Below are positions 17,656 to 25,926 of a DNA stretch of 64,000 nucleotides, piece by piece. The translations under genes and the position numbers were made by a program. The notes beneath the pieces were generated by a model. It worked only from the letters and a program-made list of their open reading frames with translations, was not told the DNA's origin and searched no databases. Origin of the DNA: Halomonas halophila (GTDB lineage Bacteria; Pseudomonadota; Gammaproteobacteria; Pseudomonadales; Halomonadaceae); contig NZ_CP129121.1 in NCBI RefSeq assembly GCF_030406665.1, positions 992,001-1,056,000 of the forward strand, given 5' to 3'. The number at the start of each line of letters is the position of its first letter. The first letter of the stretch is position 1.

Positions 17656-18497
17656 GCGCTGACCTCGCGCTGGGCTTCTCGACGCGAGCGGGCCAGGGGC
17701 GATTGGAGCGGCACGCAGATCGGGCCGCCGCCTCGGGGATCGTCGATGACGTGGGCGTCGAGGTCGAAGACCCGCTTCAGGTTCTCGGCGGTGAATACCT
17801 CGGCGGGCGTGCCTCGTCGTTCGATGCGCCCGTCGCGCATCATCACCAGTTCGTCGGCATAGGCCGCCGCCAGGTTGAGGTCGTGCAGCACCACCAGCAG
17901 GGTGCGGCCCTGATCGTGGGCCAGCGCCACCAGCAGCTCCAGCAGCTCGACCTGGACCTTGAGGTCGAGGAAGGTGGTGGGCTCGTCGAGCAGGATCAGA
18001 CCCGTCTCCTGGGCCAGCACCATGGCGATCCAGCAGCGCTGGCGCTGGCCGCCGGAGAGGGCGTCGACGCTGCGCTCGGCGAAGTCCGTGACGCCGGCGT
18101 AGGCCATCGCCTCGCGCACCGCGCGGGCGTCGCCCTCGGCGTCCTGGCGCCACAGCCGCTGGTGGGGGAAGCGGCCCATGGCCACGAGCTGGCGGACCGT
18201 GAGGCCCTCCGGGGCGTCCGGCCCCTGGGGCAGGATCCCCAGACGCTGGGCCACGTCCCGGGTGCGGCGACGGTGGATGTCCTGGCCGTCGAGGCAGACC
18301 CGGCCGCCGTCCGGCGTCAGGGTCCGCGCCAGGGTCTTCAGCAGCGTCGACTTGCCACAGCCGTTGGGGCCGAGCAGCACCGTCAGCTTGCCCTCGGCCA
18401 CCGCCAGGTCGACGCCGTCCAGCACGGGGCGGGCGTCGTAGCCGGCGCGCAGGGCTTCGCCCGTCAGGCGGGCCGTCGGGGCGGCGATCTTGGACAT
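17652..18497 (-). CDS. Siderophore ABC importer ATPase (FecE-like)
   Basis: The 281-residue ATPase has Walker A GPNGCGKST, Q-loop ILPQGP, signature LSGGQRQR, Walker B LILLDEPTTFLD and an H-loop in VLHDLN. It ends with a 25-residue R/Q/S-rich tail beyond the usual end. It pairs by sequence type with the FecCD permeases encoded at 18637 and 19671. A 139-base gap with a Fur-like site separates it from them, so the ATPase and Suc/Fer genes form their own iron-regulated unit. The start at 18497 is chosen because residues before it run into that Fur-like site. Confidence 0.9.
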   Translation of the reverse strand: MSKIAAPTARLTGEALRAGYDARPVLDGVDLAVAEGKLTVLLGPNGCGKSTLLKTLARTLTPDGGRVCLDGQDIHRRRTRDVAQRLGILPQGPDAPEGLTVRQLVAMGRFPHQRLWRQDAEGDARAVREAMAYAGVTDFAERSVDALSGGQRQRCWIAMVLAQETGLILLDEPTTFLDLKVQVELLELLVALAHDQGRTLLVVLHDLNLAAAYADELVMMRDGRIERRGTPAEVFTAENLKRVFDLDAHVIDDPRGGGPICVPLQSPLARSRREAQREVSA

Positions 18498-18540
18498 GGG
18501 CAGGCGTCGATCCGAGCTGGAGGAAGGCAGGGCAAGGTAA

Positions 18541-18562
18541 GACAAAACATTCTCATTTTCAA
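18541..18562 (-). promoter_or_regulatory. Fur-box-like site before ATPase gene
   Basis: The sequence ACATTCTCATTTTCAACG (reverse strand: TTGAAAATGAGAATGT) lies 45-65 bases upstream of the ATPase start, in otherwise GC-rich DNA. It contains two Fur-type hexamer halves. Confidence 0.6.
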
Positions 18563-18636
18563 CGTATGCCGGGCCGGCGGCCGAGACCGCCTCGGGCCCC
18601 GTCCACCGGGCGCTGTCGCCGGGTGCTTTCCCCGGC

Positions 18637-19674
18637 TCAGCGGCGGCTGCGATACAGCAGATAGACGAAGAAGGGCGCGCCCACGCCCGAGACGAAGATG
18701 CCGGCCGGCAGGTCCTTGGGCAGGAACGCCACCCGGCCCAGCAGGTCGGCGTATAGCACGATCAGGGCGCCGATCAGCGCGGCGACGGGCGCCAGCCGAG
18801 CGAAGCCCCGGCCCACCAGGCGCGCCGCGATATGGGGCGCGATCAGGCCCACGAAGCTGAGCCCGCCGGCGAAGGCCACGGCCGCGCCGGCCAGCGCCAC
18901 GCTGCAGGCCATCAGCAGCAGCCGGCTGCGCAGCAGGTTCACGCCGAGCCCCTGGGCCACGTGATCGCCCAGCGCCATGGCGTCCAGGTGTCGCGACTGG
19001 GTCAGGCACAGCGGCACGGCGACCAGCAGCCAGGGCAGCAGGCCCATCACGTCCGGCCACTGGGCGGCATAGAGGCTGCCGGTCAGCCACACGTAGGCGC
19101 CCATGGCGGCGCTGTCATCGCTGATCACGATCAGCAGGGTCGTCATGGCGCCCATGGCGGCGGAGAGTCCGATGCCGACCAGCACCATGCGCGACGGCGA
19201 GAGGCCGCGCCGCCAGGCCAGCGAGAACACCAGCAGGGCGCTGAGCAGCGCGCCGCCGAGCGCCGAGGCCGGCAGCCAGTGGCGGTCAAGGCCGGCTCCG
19301 ATCAGCGCGAGAAAGGCCACGGCGGCCAGGGCGGCGCCGCTGGTGATGCCGATCACGTCCGGCGAGGCCAGCGGGTTGCGCACGATGCCCTGAAGGATGG
19401 CGCCCGCCACGGCGAGCGCCGCGCCGACCAGCACGGCCAGCAGCAGGCGCGGCAGACGCAGCTCCCAGACGATGAAGGCGATGTCGCTGTCCCGGGGCGT
19501 CACCAGCGCCTGCAAGACCTCGTCGAACGCGGTGGGAAAGCTGCCGAGGGTGAGCGACAGGCCGACGCTGGCCAGCAAGGCCAGTCCCAGCAGCGCGAGC
19601 ACGATGGAGTGGCGTGATGCCCGGGATTCGCCGGCGCCGTCGGCCGTGCGTGGCAGGGAAGAGGAAGGCGTCAT
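18637..19674 (-). CDS. FecCD-family siderophore ABC permease (FecD-like)
   Basis: The 345-residue polytopic protein has the FecCD signatures LRLPRLLLAVLVGAALAVAG, NPLASPDVIGITSGA and GGLSFVGLIAPHIAAR, with nine or ten predicted helices after a 20-residue hydrophilic leader. It forms a heterodimeric channel with the permease encoded at 19671, which it overlaps by four bases (ATGA). The long upstream in-frame extension is inside that gene and is not coding. The partner ATPase gene is 139 bases downstream under a separate Fur-like promoter. Confidence 0.9.
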   Translation of the reverse strand: MTPSSSLPRTADGAGESRASRHSIVLALLGLALLASVGLSLTLGSFPTAFDEVLQALVTPRDSDIAFIVWELRLPRLLLAVLVGAALAVAGAILQGIVRNPLASPDVIGITSGAALAAVAFLALIGAGLDRHWLPASALGGALLSALLVFSLAWRRGLSPSRMVLVGIGLSAAMGAMTTLLIVISDDSAAMGAYVWLTGSLYAAQWPDVMGLLPWLLVAVPLCLTQSRHLDAMALGDHVAQGLGVNLLRSRLLLMACSVALAGAAVAFAGGLSFVGLIAPHIAARLVGRGFARLAPVAALIGALIVLYADLLGRVAFLPKDLPAGIFVSGVGAPFFVYLLYRSRR

Positions 19675-20675
19675 GAGCGGGCCGATGTCCTGCGTGCCAG
19701 ATGAATGAAGAACGGCGTGCCGATCAGCGCGGTCATCACGCCCACCGGCACGTCCTGCGGGGGCATCAGGAAGCGCGAGGCCACGTCGGCCAGCAGCAGC
19801 AGGCTGGCGCCCAGCAGGGCGCAGGCCGGCAGCAGCCAGCGATGGTCGACGCCGAACAGGCCTCGCGCCATGTGCGGCACGATGAGGCCGACGAAGCCGA
19901 TCATGCCGGCCAGCGCCACCGAGCCGCCGGCGAGCAGGATCACCGCCAGGCCGAGCAGCAGCTTGACGGTGCCGGCCCGCATGCCCAGCCCCTGCACCGT
20001 CTCGTCGCCCAGCATCAGGGCGTTGGCATGGCGAGCCAGCACGGCGCACAGCAGCAGGGCGGCGCCGAACAGCGGCAGCAGCGGCACCACCAGCGACAGC
20101 TCGCGCCCGGAGACGGAGCCGGCGAGCCAGTAGAGCACGCTCTCGAAGCTCTGCCGGTCGACGATCAGCAGGCCCTGGCTGAACGAGACGAACATGGCGC
20201 TAACGGCCACGCCCGCCAGCACCACCCGCAGCGGCGAGAGCTCGCCCCGTCGGCCGCGGCTCAGCAGCGCGACCAGGCCCGCGGCGACGAAGCCGCCCAG
20301 CAGCGCCGCCCAGACGATCTCGCCCGGCGCATGCAGGGGCAGCCACGAGACCGCGATCACCACGAAGAACATGGCCCCGGCGTTGATGCCCAGCAGGCTC
20401 GGTGAGGCCAGGGGATTGCGGGTCAGGGTCTGCATCAGGGCGCCGGCGATGGCCAGGCTCGCGCCGACCAGGGCGGCGATCACCGCCCGCGGCAGGCGCT
20501 CGGTGCGAATGATGAGATGCGCGACCCGGGCGGGGTCGTAGTGCCAGAGGGTCTGGAGGAAGGTCGGCGCGGGGATCTCCGTGGTGCCCAGCATCAGGCT
20601 CGCGACGAACGCCGTCGCCGCCAGCAGCAGGCCCAGCAGCAGCCCGGCGAGGCGCGATCGTCGGCCATTCAGCAT
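19671..20675 (-). CDS. FecCD-family siderophore ABC permease (FecC-like)
   Basis: The 334-residue inner-membrane protein carries the FecCD motifs LPRAVIAALVGASLAIAG, NPLASPSLLGINAGA and GMIGFVGLIVPHMARG. Its start overlaps the end of the upstream binding-protein gene by seven bases, and its stop overlaps the next permease gene by four, so the three genes are read as one tight operon. It is one half of the channel of the second siderophore importer (16.7-21.7 kb). Confidence 0.9.
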   Translation of the reverse strand: MLNGRRSRLAGLLLGLLLAATAFVASLMLGTTEIPAPTFLQTLWHYDPARVAHLIIRTERLPRAVIAALVGASLAIAGALMQTLTRNPLASPSLLGINAGAMFFVVIAVSWLPLHAPGEIVWAALLGGFVAAGLVALLSRGRRGELSPLRVVLAGVAVSAMFVSFSQGLLIVDRQSFESVLYWLAGSVSGRELSLVVPLLPLFGAALLLCAVLARHANALMLGDETVQGLGMRAGTVKLLLGLAVILLAGGSVALAGMIGFVGLIVPHMARGLFGVDHRWLLPACALLGASLLLLADVASRFLMPPQDVPVGVMTALIGTPFFIHLARRTSARS

Positions 20676-21682
20676 GCGACGGCCTCCTTATCGGACGCCG
20701 CGCATGACGAGGCCGCAGGCGTCAGCTCGTAGTGGGCATAGAGATCGTCGAGCATGGCGTTGGCGGCCAGGATGCCGCCGCCCATGATCCAGTTCACCGC
20801 GTCCACCTCGAACACGCGGTCATGGCGTACCGCGTCCAGGCGCTGCCACAGCGGGTGGGCGCGCCAGTGGCGGTAGTTGCGGGCGATGGCGGGATCGTCC
20901 GGCTCCAGCAGCACGAAGATCACGTCGGCGTTGATGACCGGGATGTTCTCCTCGCTGGTCAGCTTCATGCCCCAGCCCTGGTCCTGCACGGAGCTCGGTT
21001 GCGCGAAGCCCAGCTCGTCGAGGATCGAGCCGGCGAACCCGGTGGAGTAGAGTCGTACGTGGTCGCTCTTGAAGCGCACCACGGCGGCCTTCTGCGGCCA
21101 GGCATCGCCCAGCGCGTGCCGGATGTGGCGGCGGAAGTCGGCCACCCGGGCGTCCCAGTCTTGGAGCAGCGCCCGGGCACGCGCCTCCCGGCCCGTGGCC
21201 TCGGCCAGCAGCCTCAGGCTGGCCTTGAAATCGAAGACGCTCTCGCTGGCCACCGTCGGGGCCATGGCCTCGAGCAGCGGCCGGACTCGCTGATGGCGAA
21301 AGCGCGTGGCTACGATCAGGTCCGGGTCCAGCCAGGCGATCTTCTCGAGGTTGGGCTGGGTCTCCAGGCCGACGTGCTCCACGCCATCCAGCGCCTCGCG
21401 CAGATAGCGATACATTGGCGGTTCCAGCCACGAATCGACGACGCCGACCGGCGTGAGGCCGAGCGCCACCGCGCTGTCCGTCGCGCCCTGGTAGAGGGTG
21501 ACGACGCGCTGCGGCGTGGCGGGAACGGTCGTGTCGCCGAAGGCATTGGCGATGCCATGGTCGCGGGGAACGTCGGCGGCGGCGCCCAGCGGCATCAGCA
21601 GGGCCAGCAGCGTGGCCAGCCATCGGCACAGCGGGCCGGCGCCCGCCTTGGCGTGATTCGAGTGGGAAGCAGTGTCGGGCAT
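20669..21682 (-). CDS. Iron-siderophore-binding protein (FecB/FhuD-like)
   Basis: This periplasmic binding protein of about 337 residues has a hydrophobic signal segment (WLATLLALLMPLGAAAD) and the family motif TPQRVVTLYQGATDSAVALGLTPVG, followed by DPDLIVATRFRHQRV. It delivers ligand to the permeases encoded directly downstream. The start is uncertain: the ATG at 21682 gives a standard signal peptide, whereas ATGs at 21736 and 21748 would place a strong hairpin (21711-21734) inside the coding region. The upstream receptor gene on the same strand (stop at 21760) suggests receptor, binding protein and permeases work on the same citrate-hydroxamate-like siderophore. Confidence 0.82.
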   Translation of the reverse strand: MPDTASHSNHAKAGAGPLCRWLATLLALLMPLGAAADVPRDHGIANAFGDTTVPATPQRVVTLYQGATDSAVALGLTPVGVVDSWLEPPMYRYLREALDGVEHVGLETQPNLEKIAWLDPDLIVATRFRHQRVRPLLEAMAPTVASESVFDFKASLRLLAEATGREARARALLQDWDARVADFRRHIRHALGDAWPQKAAVVRFKSDHVRLYSTGFAGSILDELGFAQPSSVQDQGWGMKLTSEENIPVINADVIFVLLEPDDPAIARNYRHWRAHPLWQRLDAVRHDRVFEVDAVNWIMGGGILAANAMLDDLYAHYELTPAASSCAASDKEAVAC

Positions 21683-21710
21683 CGCGATCGGGCCGGCAGA
21701 AAACGGAAGG

Positions 21711-21734
21711 GAGCGGCATCCTGAGATGCCGCTC
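21711..21734 (-). terminator. Hairpin between receptor and binding-protein genes
   Basis: GAGCGGCAT-CCTGAG-ATGCCGCTC is a 9-bp perfect stem 26 bases after the receptor stop. On the minus strand it is followed by CCCTTCCGTTTT, giving a weak intrinsic-terminator look. It probably attenuates read-through from the receptor into the import genes. Confidence 0.55.
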
Positions 21735-21759
21735 ATGGCAGGCGTCATACGACGACGGC

Positions 21760-23904
21760 TCAGAAGTCGAGCTGATAGCTCAGGGTCAGGGTGCGGCCGC
21801 GGCCCTTGAAGTAGTAGTCATCGCTGTTGCGGGCGGCCTGGGAGTAGTAGGTGAAGTAGTCCTCGTCGGTGAGGTTCTCCACGCCCAGGCTGGTGCGACC
21901 CACCGGTAGGCGATAGGTCAGCGAGGCGTCGACCAGGCCGTAGCCGTCGAACTCTAGCTCGGGGTCGTCGACGCTGCGGTTGAAGTAGCGGCTGAACTGA
22001 AGATGTGTGGACAGCTCGTCGCTCCAGGCCGCGCTCCAGGCCAGCTTGAGGGTGTCCGGGGCGATATTGATGCCGGTCAGTTCGGTGTCGACGCTGCCGT
22101 CGCCGTCGGTGTCCGACTCGCCCTCGGCGTGGGTGTAGGACAGCCGCAGCTGGTGGCGATCGCTGACCCGGGCCTCGCCGGTGACCTCGACGCCCTGGAT
22201 CTCGGTCTTCTCGCGGCTGCCGACCCAGGTGCCGTTCTCGAAGGCCAGGCGCTCGCCGTAGTCGGAGTTCGACTCGTAGTAGCTCAGCTCGAGGCCGTAG
22301 CGATCCCAGTCGAAGCGGGCGCCGATCTCGCGGTTGTCAGTGACGATGGGCTGCAGCTGCAGCAGGCCGTCGACGTTCTGGCTGGGTTCGCCGATGCCGC
22401 GCAGCACGCGGCCCACGTCGGGCATGCCGAAGCCTTCGGAGTAGTTGGCGTAGAGCTGCGCCCACTCGGTGGCCTGATAGACGATGCCGGCGTTGTACAG
22501 CGTCTCGTCGAAGTCGGGCGTGCCGCCCTCGACGCTGACGTTGTCCTGGGTGACGTTGCTGCGGTCAATGGTCGAGAAGTCGTCGACATCGAGCTCGGCG
22601 CGCTCGTGGCGCACGCCGGCGTGCAGGCTGACCGCATCGGTCAGGCTGTAGTCGCCCTGCAGGAAGGCGGCGACGTTGCGGAACTGCGTCTCCGGCACGT
22701 AGGTGCGGTCGGTGTGCACCAGCATCTGCCGGGTCTCGTCCTCGAGCAGGTCGAGGCCGGTGGTCAGGGTCAGGCGATCGTCGAGCAGGCCGTCTCGGGA
22801 CAGGGTGAACTTGGCACCGACCTTGTCGGACTCGTTGCGGGTCTGGTCGTAGCGGGTCGTGCCGTCGTCGCCCTGGTAGGGGAAGTAGGGCGTGGTGCCG
22901 AACTGGGCCCGGAAGCGCTGGCTATAGAGCTGGGCGTCGACGCTGTTGCCGAACCAGTCGTCATGGGAATACGACAGCCGGGCGGTGGTGACCTCATTGA
23001 AGCCGGGATCGCCGATCGGTTCGCCCTTGCGTGCGGTGGTCGCGACGCCGGCGTCGCGGTCGCCCGCCACCGGCACATAGTCGCCGTTGCCTTCCAGCTC
23101 GAAGCGGTTGAGCGAGACCTCGACGTTCTGGTGATCGTCGATCCAGTAGCCCGCCTTGGCCATCAGGTCGTAGCTCTCGGAGTTCTGGATCTCGCCGGGA
23201 TAGGCGATGCCGACCTCGTCGTCGCTGCCGTCGTAGAAGACGCCGCGTTCCTGACGGCTGGCGGCCACCACGTAGTCCCAGTCGCCGGTCTGGCCGCTCA
23301 GGCGATAGTCCAGCTTGTGGCCGAAGCCCTCGGACTCGAAGTCGTCGTCGCTGGTCAGGCTGATGCCGGCGTGCTGGCTCAGGCCGGCGCCGTCGGGGCG
23401 CTTGGTCACGTAGTTGATGATGCCGCCGGTGGCGCCCAGGCCGTGCTCGGCGCTGGCGCCGTGGATGACCTCGATGCGCTCGACCATCGAGAGGTCGATG
23501 GTGTAGCTGTCACGCCCGCTGTCGCGCAGCGGGTTGGACTGGGGCACGCCGTCGACCAGGAACAGCGGCGCGCGGCCGCGGAAGGTCTCACCGGCGTTGG
23601 AGAGCTTCTGGCGGCTGGGCGAGTAGGAGGGAATCAGGTTGCTGAGCACCTGGCCCGGGTCCTGGGTGATCGCCAGCTGCTGCTCGATCTGTTCGCGGGT
23701 GATGACGGTGACCTTCTGGGGTGTCTCGTCCGCGCGGCTTTGATTACGCGTGGCGGTGATCACCAGCGGGTTCATTGCCTGGGCATCGGTCGCGCTCGGC
23801 GCCTCGCCGGTGGACTGGGCCAGTGCCGTGACGGGCAGGGCGGAACCGAGGACGAGCGGCAGCAGAGGCAGCCGCTTGAGGTGCGGTTGTCGGGGAGTGG
23901 GCAT
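21760..23904 (-). CDS. TonB-dependent siderophore receptor, IutA/RhtA-like
   Basis: The 714-residue outer-membrane receptor has a signal peptide ending ALPVTALAQ, the TonB box MNPLVITATR and a plug (about 35-165, with VERIEVIHGASAEHGLGATGGIINYVTK). The barrel ends TLTLSYQLDF. The short plug, the GATGGIIN motif, the VAAFLQGDYSL segment and the terminal KGRGRTL motif recall IutA (aerobactin) and RhtA (rhizobactin 1021) receptors for citrate-hydroxamates. That ligand class is an inference. The ATG at 23904 has a plausible AAGGGAT upstream, and longer in-frame starts pass through the Fur-like promoter. It is transcribed divergently from the exporter gene at 24130. Confidence 0.82.
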   Translation of the reverse strand: MPTPRQPHLKRLPLLPLVLGSALPVTALAQSTGEAPSATDAQAMNPLVITATRNQSRADETPQKVTVITREQIEQQLAITQDPGQVLSNLIPSYSPSRQKLSNAGETFRGRAPLFLVDGVPQSNPLRDSGRDSYTIDLSMVERIEVIHGASAEHGLGATGGIINYVTKRPDGAGLSQHAGISLTSDDDFESEGFGHKLDYRLSGQTGDWDYVVAASRQERGVFYDGSDDEVGIAYPGEIQNSESYDLMAKAGYWIDDHQNVEVSLNRFELEGNGDYVPVAGDRDAGVATTARKGEPIGDPGFNEVTTARLSYSHDDWFGNSVDAQLYSQRFRAQFGTTPYFPYQGDDGTTRYDQTRNESDKVGAKFTLSRDGLLDDRLTLTTGLDLLEDETRQMLVHTDRTYVPETQFRNVAAFLQGDYSLTDAVSLHAGVRHERAELDVDDFSTIDRSNVTQDNVSVEGGTPDFDETLYNAGIVYQATEWAQLYANYSEGFGMPDVGRVLRGIGEPSQNVDGLLQLQPIVTDNREIGARFDWDRYGLELSYYESNSDYGERLAFENGTWVGSREKTEIQGVEVTGEARVSDRHQLRLSYTHAEGESDTDGDGSVDTELTGINIAPDTLKLAWSAAWSDELSTHLQFSRYFNRSVDDPELEFDGYGLVDASLTYRLPVGRTSLGVENLTDEDYFTYYSQAARNSDDYYFKGRGRTLTLSYQLDF

Positions 23905-23979
23905 GTCGTGAAGATCCCTTGTTCGATCCGGGGGATGGTTATCGTTATGTGTCGAGGTCGGTAGACCGTCTCGATGTTG

Positions 23980-24003
23980 CAAACGATAATGCTTTTCATT
24001 GTG
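23980..24003. promoter_or_regulatory. Fur-box-like site between receptor and exporter genes
   Basis: AACGATAATGCTTTTCATTG is close to the Fur consensus (GATAAT-N-like halves) and lies 80 bases before the receptor start and 130 before the exporter start. It probably controls both divergent genes. A second half-site-like stretch (GGTTATCGTTATG) is at 23937-23949. Confidence 0.65.
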
Positions 24004-24129
24004 TTGCGCAATTCGGGAAAGTGCGTTTCGCGTGACGCAAGAGGGCGGCATCACCGAGCCCCGCATTGACGCATGCCCTCACAGGCGGACAATGCCTCCT
24101 TTCTTATCGCCCCAGAACAAGGATGCATC

Positions 24130-25794
24130 GTGGAACTGCTGCGCGTCGTCTATCGCCATTACCGCTGGCCCTTCCTCGGCGTGATGCTGCTCAGCCTGGC
24201 CAGCGCCGGGCTCGGCATCGGTGCCATCGCCTTCATCAACCGGCGGCTGATCGACACGGTCGGCGATCCGGCTGGCGTGCTGCCGGCCTTCCTCGGCGTG
24301 ATCGTCGCGCTACTGGTGGTGACGCTGGCCTCGCAGCTGGCGCTGACCATCCTCGGCCACCATTTCGTCCACGGGCTGCGCGGGCGGCTGGTGAAGCAGA
24401 TCCTCGATACCGATGTGGAGCGCCTCGAGCGCCTCGGCAGCGCCGAACTGCTGGCCAGCCTGTCGAGCGACATCCGCAACGTGACCATCGCCTTCGTGCG
24501 CCTGCCGGAGCTGATCCAGGGCCTGGTGCTGACCGCCGGCTCGGCGCTCTACCTGGGCTGGCTGTCGCCGGGCCTGCTGGCGGTCACGGCCGCCTGGCTG
24601 GCGGTCACCATCGCCGTCAGCTCGTGGCTGGTGAAGCGGGTCTATCGGCATCTCTCGCGGGTGCGCGAGAGCGAGGACCGGCTCTACCGCGACTACGAGG
24701 CGGTGATCCACGGGCGCAAGGAACTGGCGCTCAACCGCGGACGGGCGCGGCGCCTCTACGACGAGCGCTACGAGGTCGATGCCCGCGACTACCGCGGCCA
24801 GATCATCCGCGCCGACACCTATCACCTCAGCGCGATCAACTGGTCGAACATCATGATGCTCGGCGCCATTGGCGTGGTGTTCTTCCTTGCCAACGGCCTG
24901 GGCTGGGCCAGCACCTCGGTGGCGGCGACCTACTCGCTGACCCTGCTGTTCCTGCGCACGCCGCTGCTGCAGGCCATCGGCGCGCTGCCGACGCTGATGA
25001 GCGCCCAGGTGGCCTTCGACAAGATCGCAGCGCTGGAGCTGGCCGAGGCCGAGCGCGATTTCGCGGTGGCCGAGGCCGAGCCGGGCGACTGGCAGACCCT
25101 GAGCCTGCGCGGCGTGCGCTTCGCCTACACCGGCGCGGGCGGTGAGGCCGGCTTCGCCGTCGGCCCCCTGGACCTGACGCTGCGGCGTGGCGAGATGGTG
25201 TTCCTGATCGGCGGCAACGGCAGTGGCAAGTCGACCCTGGCCAAGCTGCTGACGGGCCTCTATCGGCCCCAGGAAGGCGAGCTGCTGCTGGACGGCGAGC
25301 CGCTGAGGGATGCCGCGTCCTACCGGCAGCGTTTCTCCGCGGTGTTCAGCGATTTTCACCAGTTCGCGGACCTGGTCGGGCCCGAGGGTGCCCAGGCCGA
25401 CCCCGCCCTGGTCGAGGCGTGGCTGGAGGAGCTGGCGATGCGCGACAAGCTGGCCTTCGACGGCCAGAGCGTGACCAATCCCGAGCTCTCCCAGGGGCAG
25501 CGCAAGCGGCTGGCGCTGCTGATGGCGGTGGCGGAGGAGCGCGACCTGCTGCTGCTCGACGAGTGGGCCGCCGACCAGGACCCGCAGTTCCGCCGCGTCT
25601 TCTACCGCGACCTGCTGCCGCGGCTGCAGGCGATGGGCAAGACGGTGTTCGCCATCAGCCACGACGACCACTACTTCGATCACGCCGACCGGCTGCTGGA
25701 GATGCACGGCGGCAGGCTGAGCGAACTGACGGGCGACCAGCGGCTGAGCGTCAGCCGGGACGCGGTGGCCCGGCTCGACGAAGTGAGGGGCTAG
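24130..25794 (+). CDS. PvdE/YojI-type ABC exporter (cyclic peptide/siderophore export)
   Basis: This 554-residue half-size exporter has six membrane helices (residues 1-300) fused to an ATPase domain with Walker A GGNGSGKST, signature LSQGQRKR, Walker B LLLLDEWAADQD and an H-loop in ISHDDHYF. The LSQGQ signature and the WAADQDP sequence are typical of the PvdE/SyrD/YojI subgroup that exports peptides or siderophore precursors. I chose the GTG at 24130 (AAGGA six bases upstream, and the sequence begins like family members), although an in-frame ATG at 24073 exists without a ribosome site. Fur-like control and the divergent IutA-like receptor suggest siderophore export. No NRPS gene is near, so the cargo is open. 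Confidence 0.85.
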   Translation: MELLRVVYRHYRWPFLGVMLLSLASAGLGIGAIAFINRRLIDTVGDPAGVLPAFLGVIVALLVVTLASQLALTILGHHFVHGLRGRLVKQILDTDVERLERLGSAELLASLSSDIRNVTIAFVRLPELIQGLVLTAGSALYLGWLSPGLLAVTAAWLAVTIAVSSWLVKRVYRHLSRVRESEDRLYRDYEAVIHGRKELALNRGRARRLYDERYEVDARDYRGQIIRADTYHLSAINWSNIMMLGAIGVVFFLANGLGWASTSVAATYSLTLLFLRTPLLQAIGALPTLMSAQVAFDKIAALELAEAERDFAVAEAEPGDWQTLSLRGVRFAYTGAGGEAGFAVGPLDLTLRRGEMVFLIGGNGSGKSTLAKLLTGLYRPQEGELLLDGEPLRDAASYRQRFSAVFSDFHQFADLVGPEGAQADPALVEAWLEELAMRDKLAFDGQSVTNPELSQGQRKRLALLMAVAEERDLLLLDEWAADQDPQFRRVFYRDLLPRLQAMGKTVFAISHDDHYFDHADRLLEMHGGRLSELTGDQRLSVSRDAVARLDEVRG

Positions 25795-25829
25795 CCGGTC
25801 GGAGGGACGGGATGCGTCATATTTGTTTT

Positions 25830-25853
25830 CGCGAATAAAAGCCATTAGCATCT
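25830..25853 (+). promoter_or_regulatory. Possible Fur-box-like site before receptor gene
   Basis: GCGAATAAAAGCCATTAGCA is an AT-rich island 75-100 bases before the receptor ATG with partial match to the Fur pattern. The call rests mainly on position. Confidence 0.4.
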
Positions 25854-25926
25854 GTGTGCCGCCGTCTCGAACGTGGCGTTCCGCGCTGGCGGCTCCCTTG
25901 TCCCCCGAATCGTAAGGCACACACCA

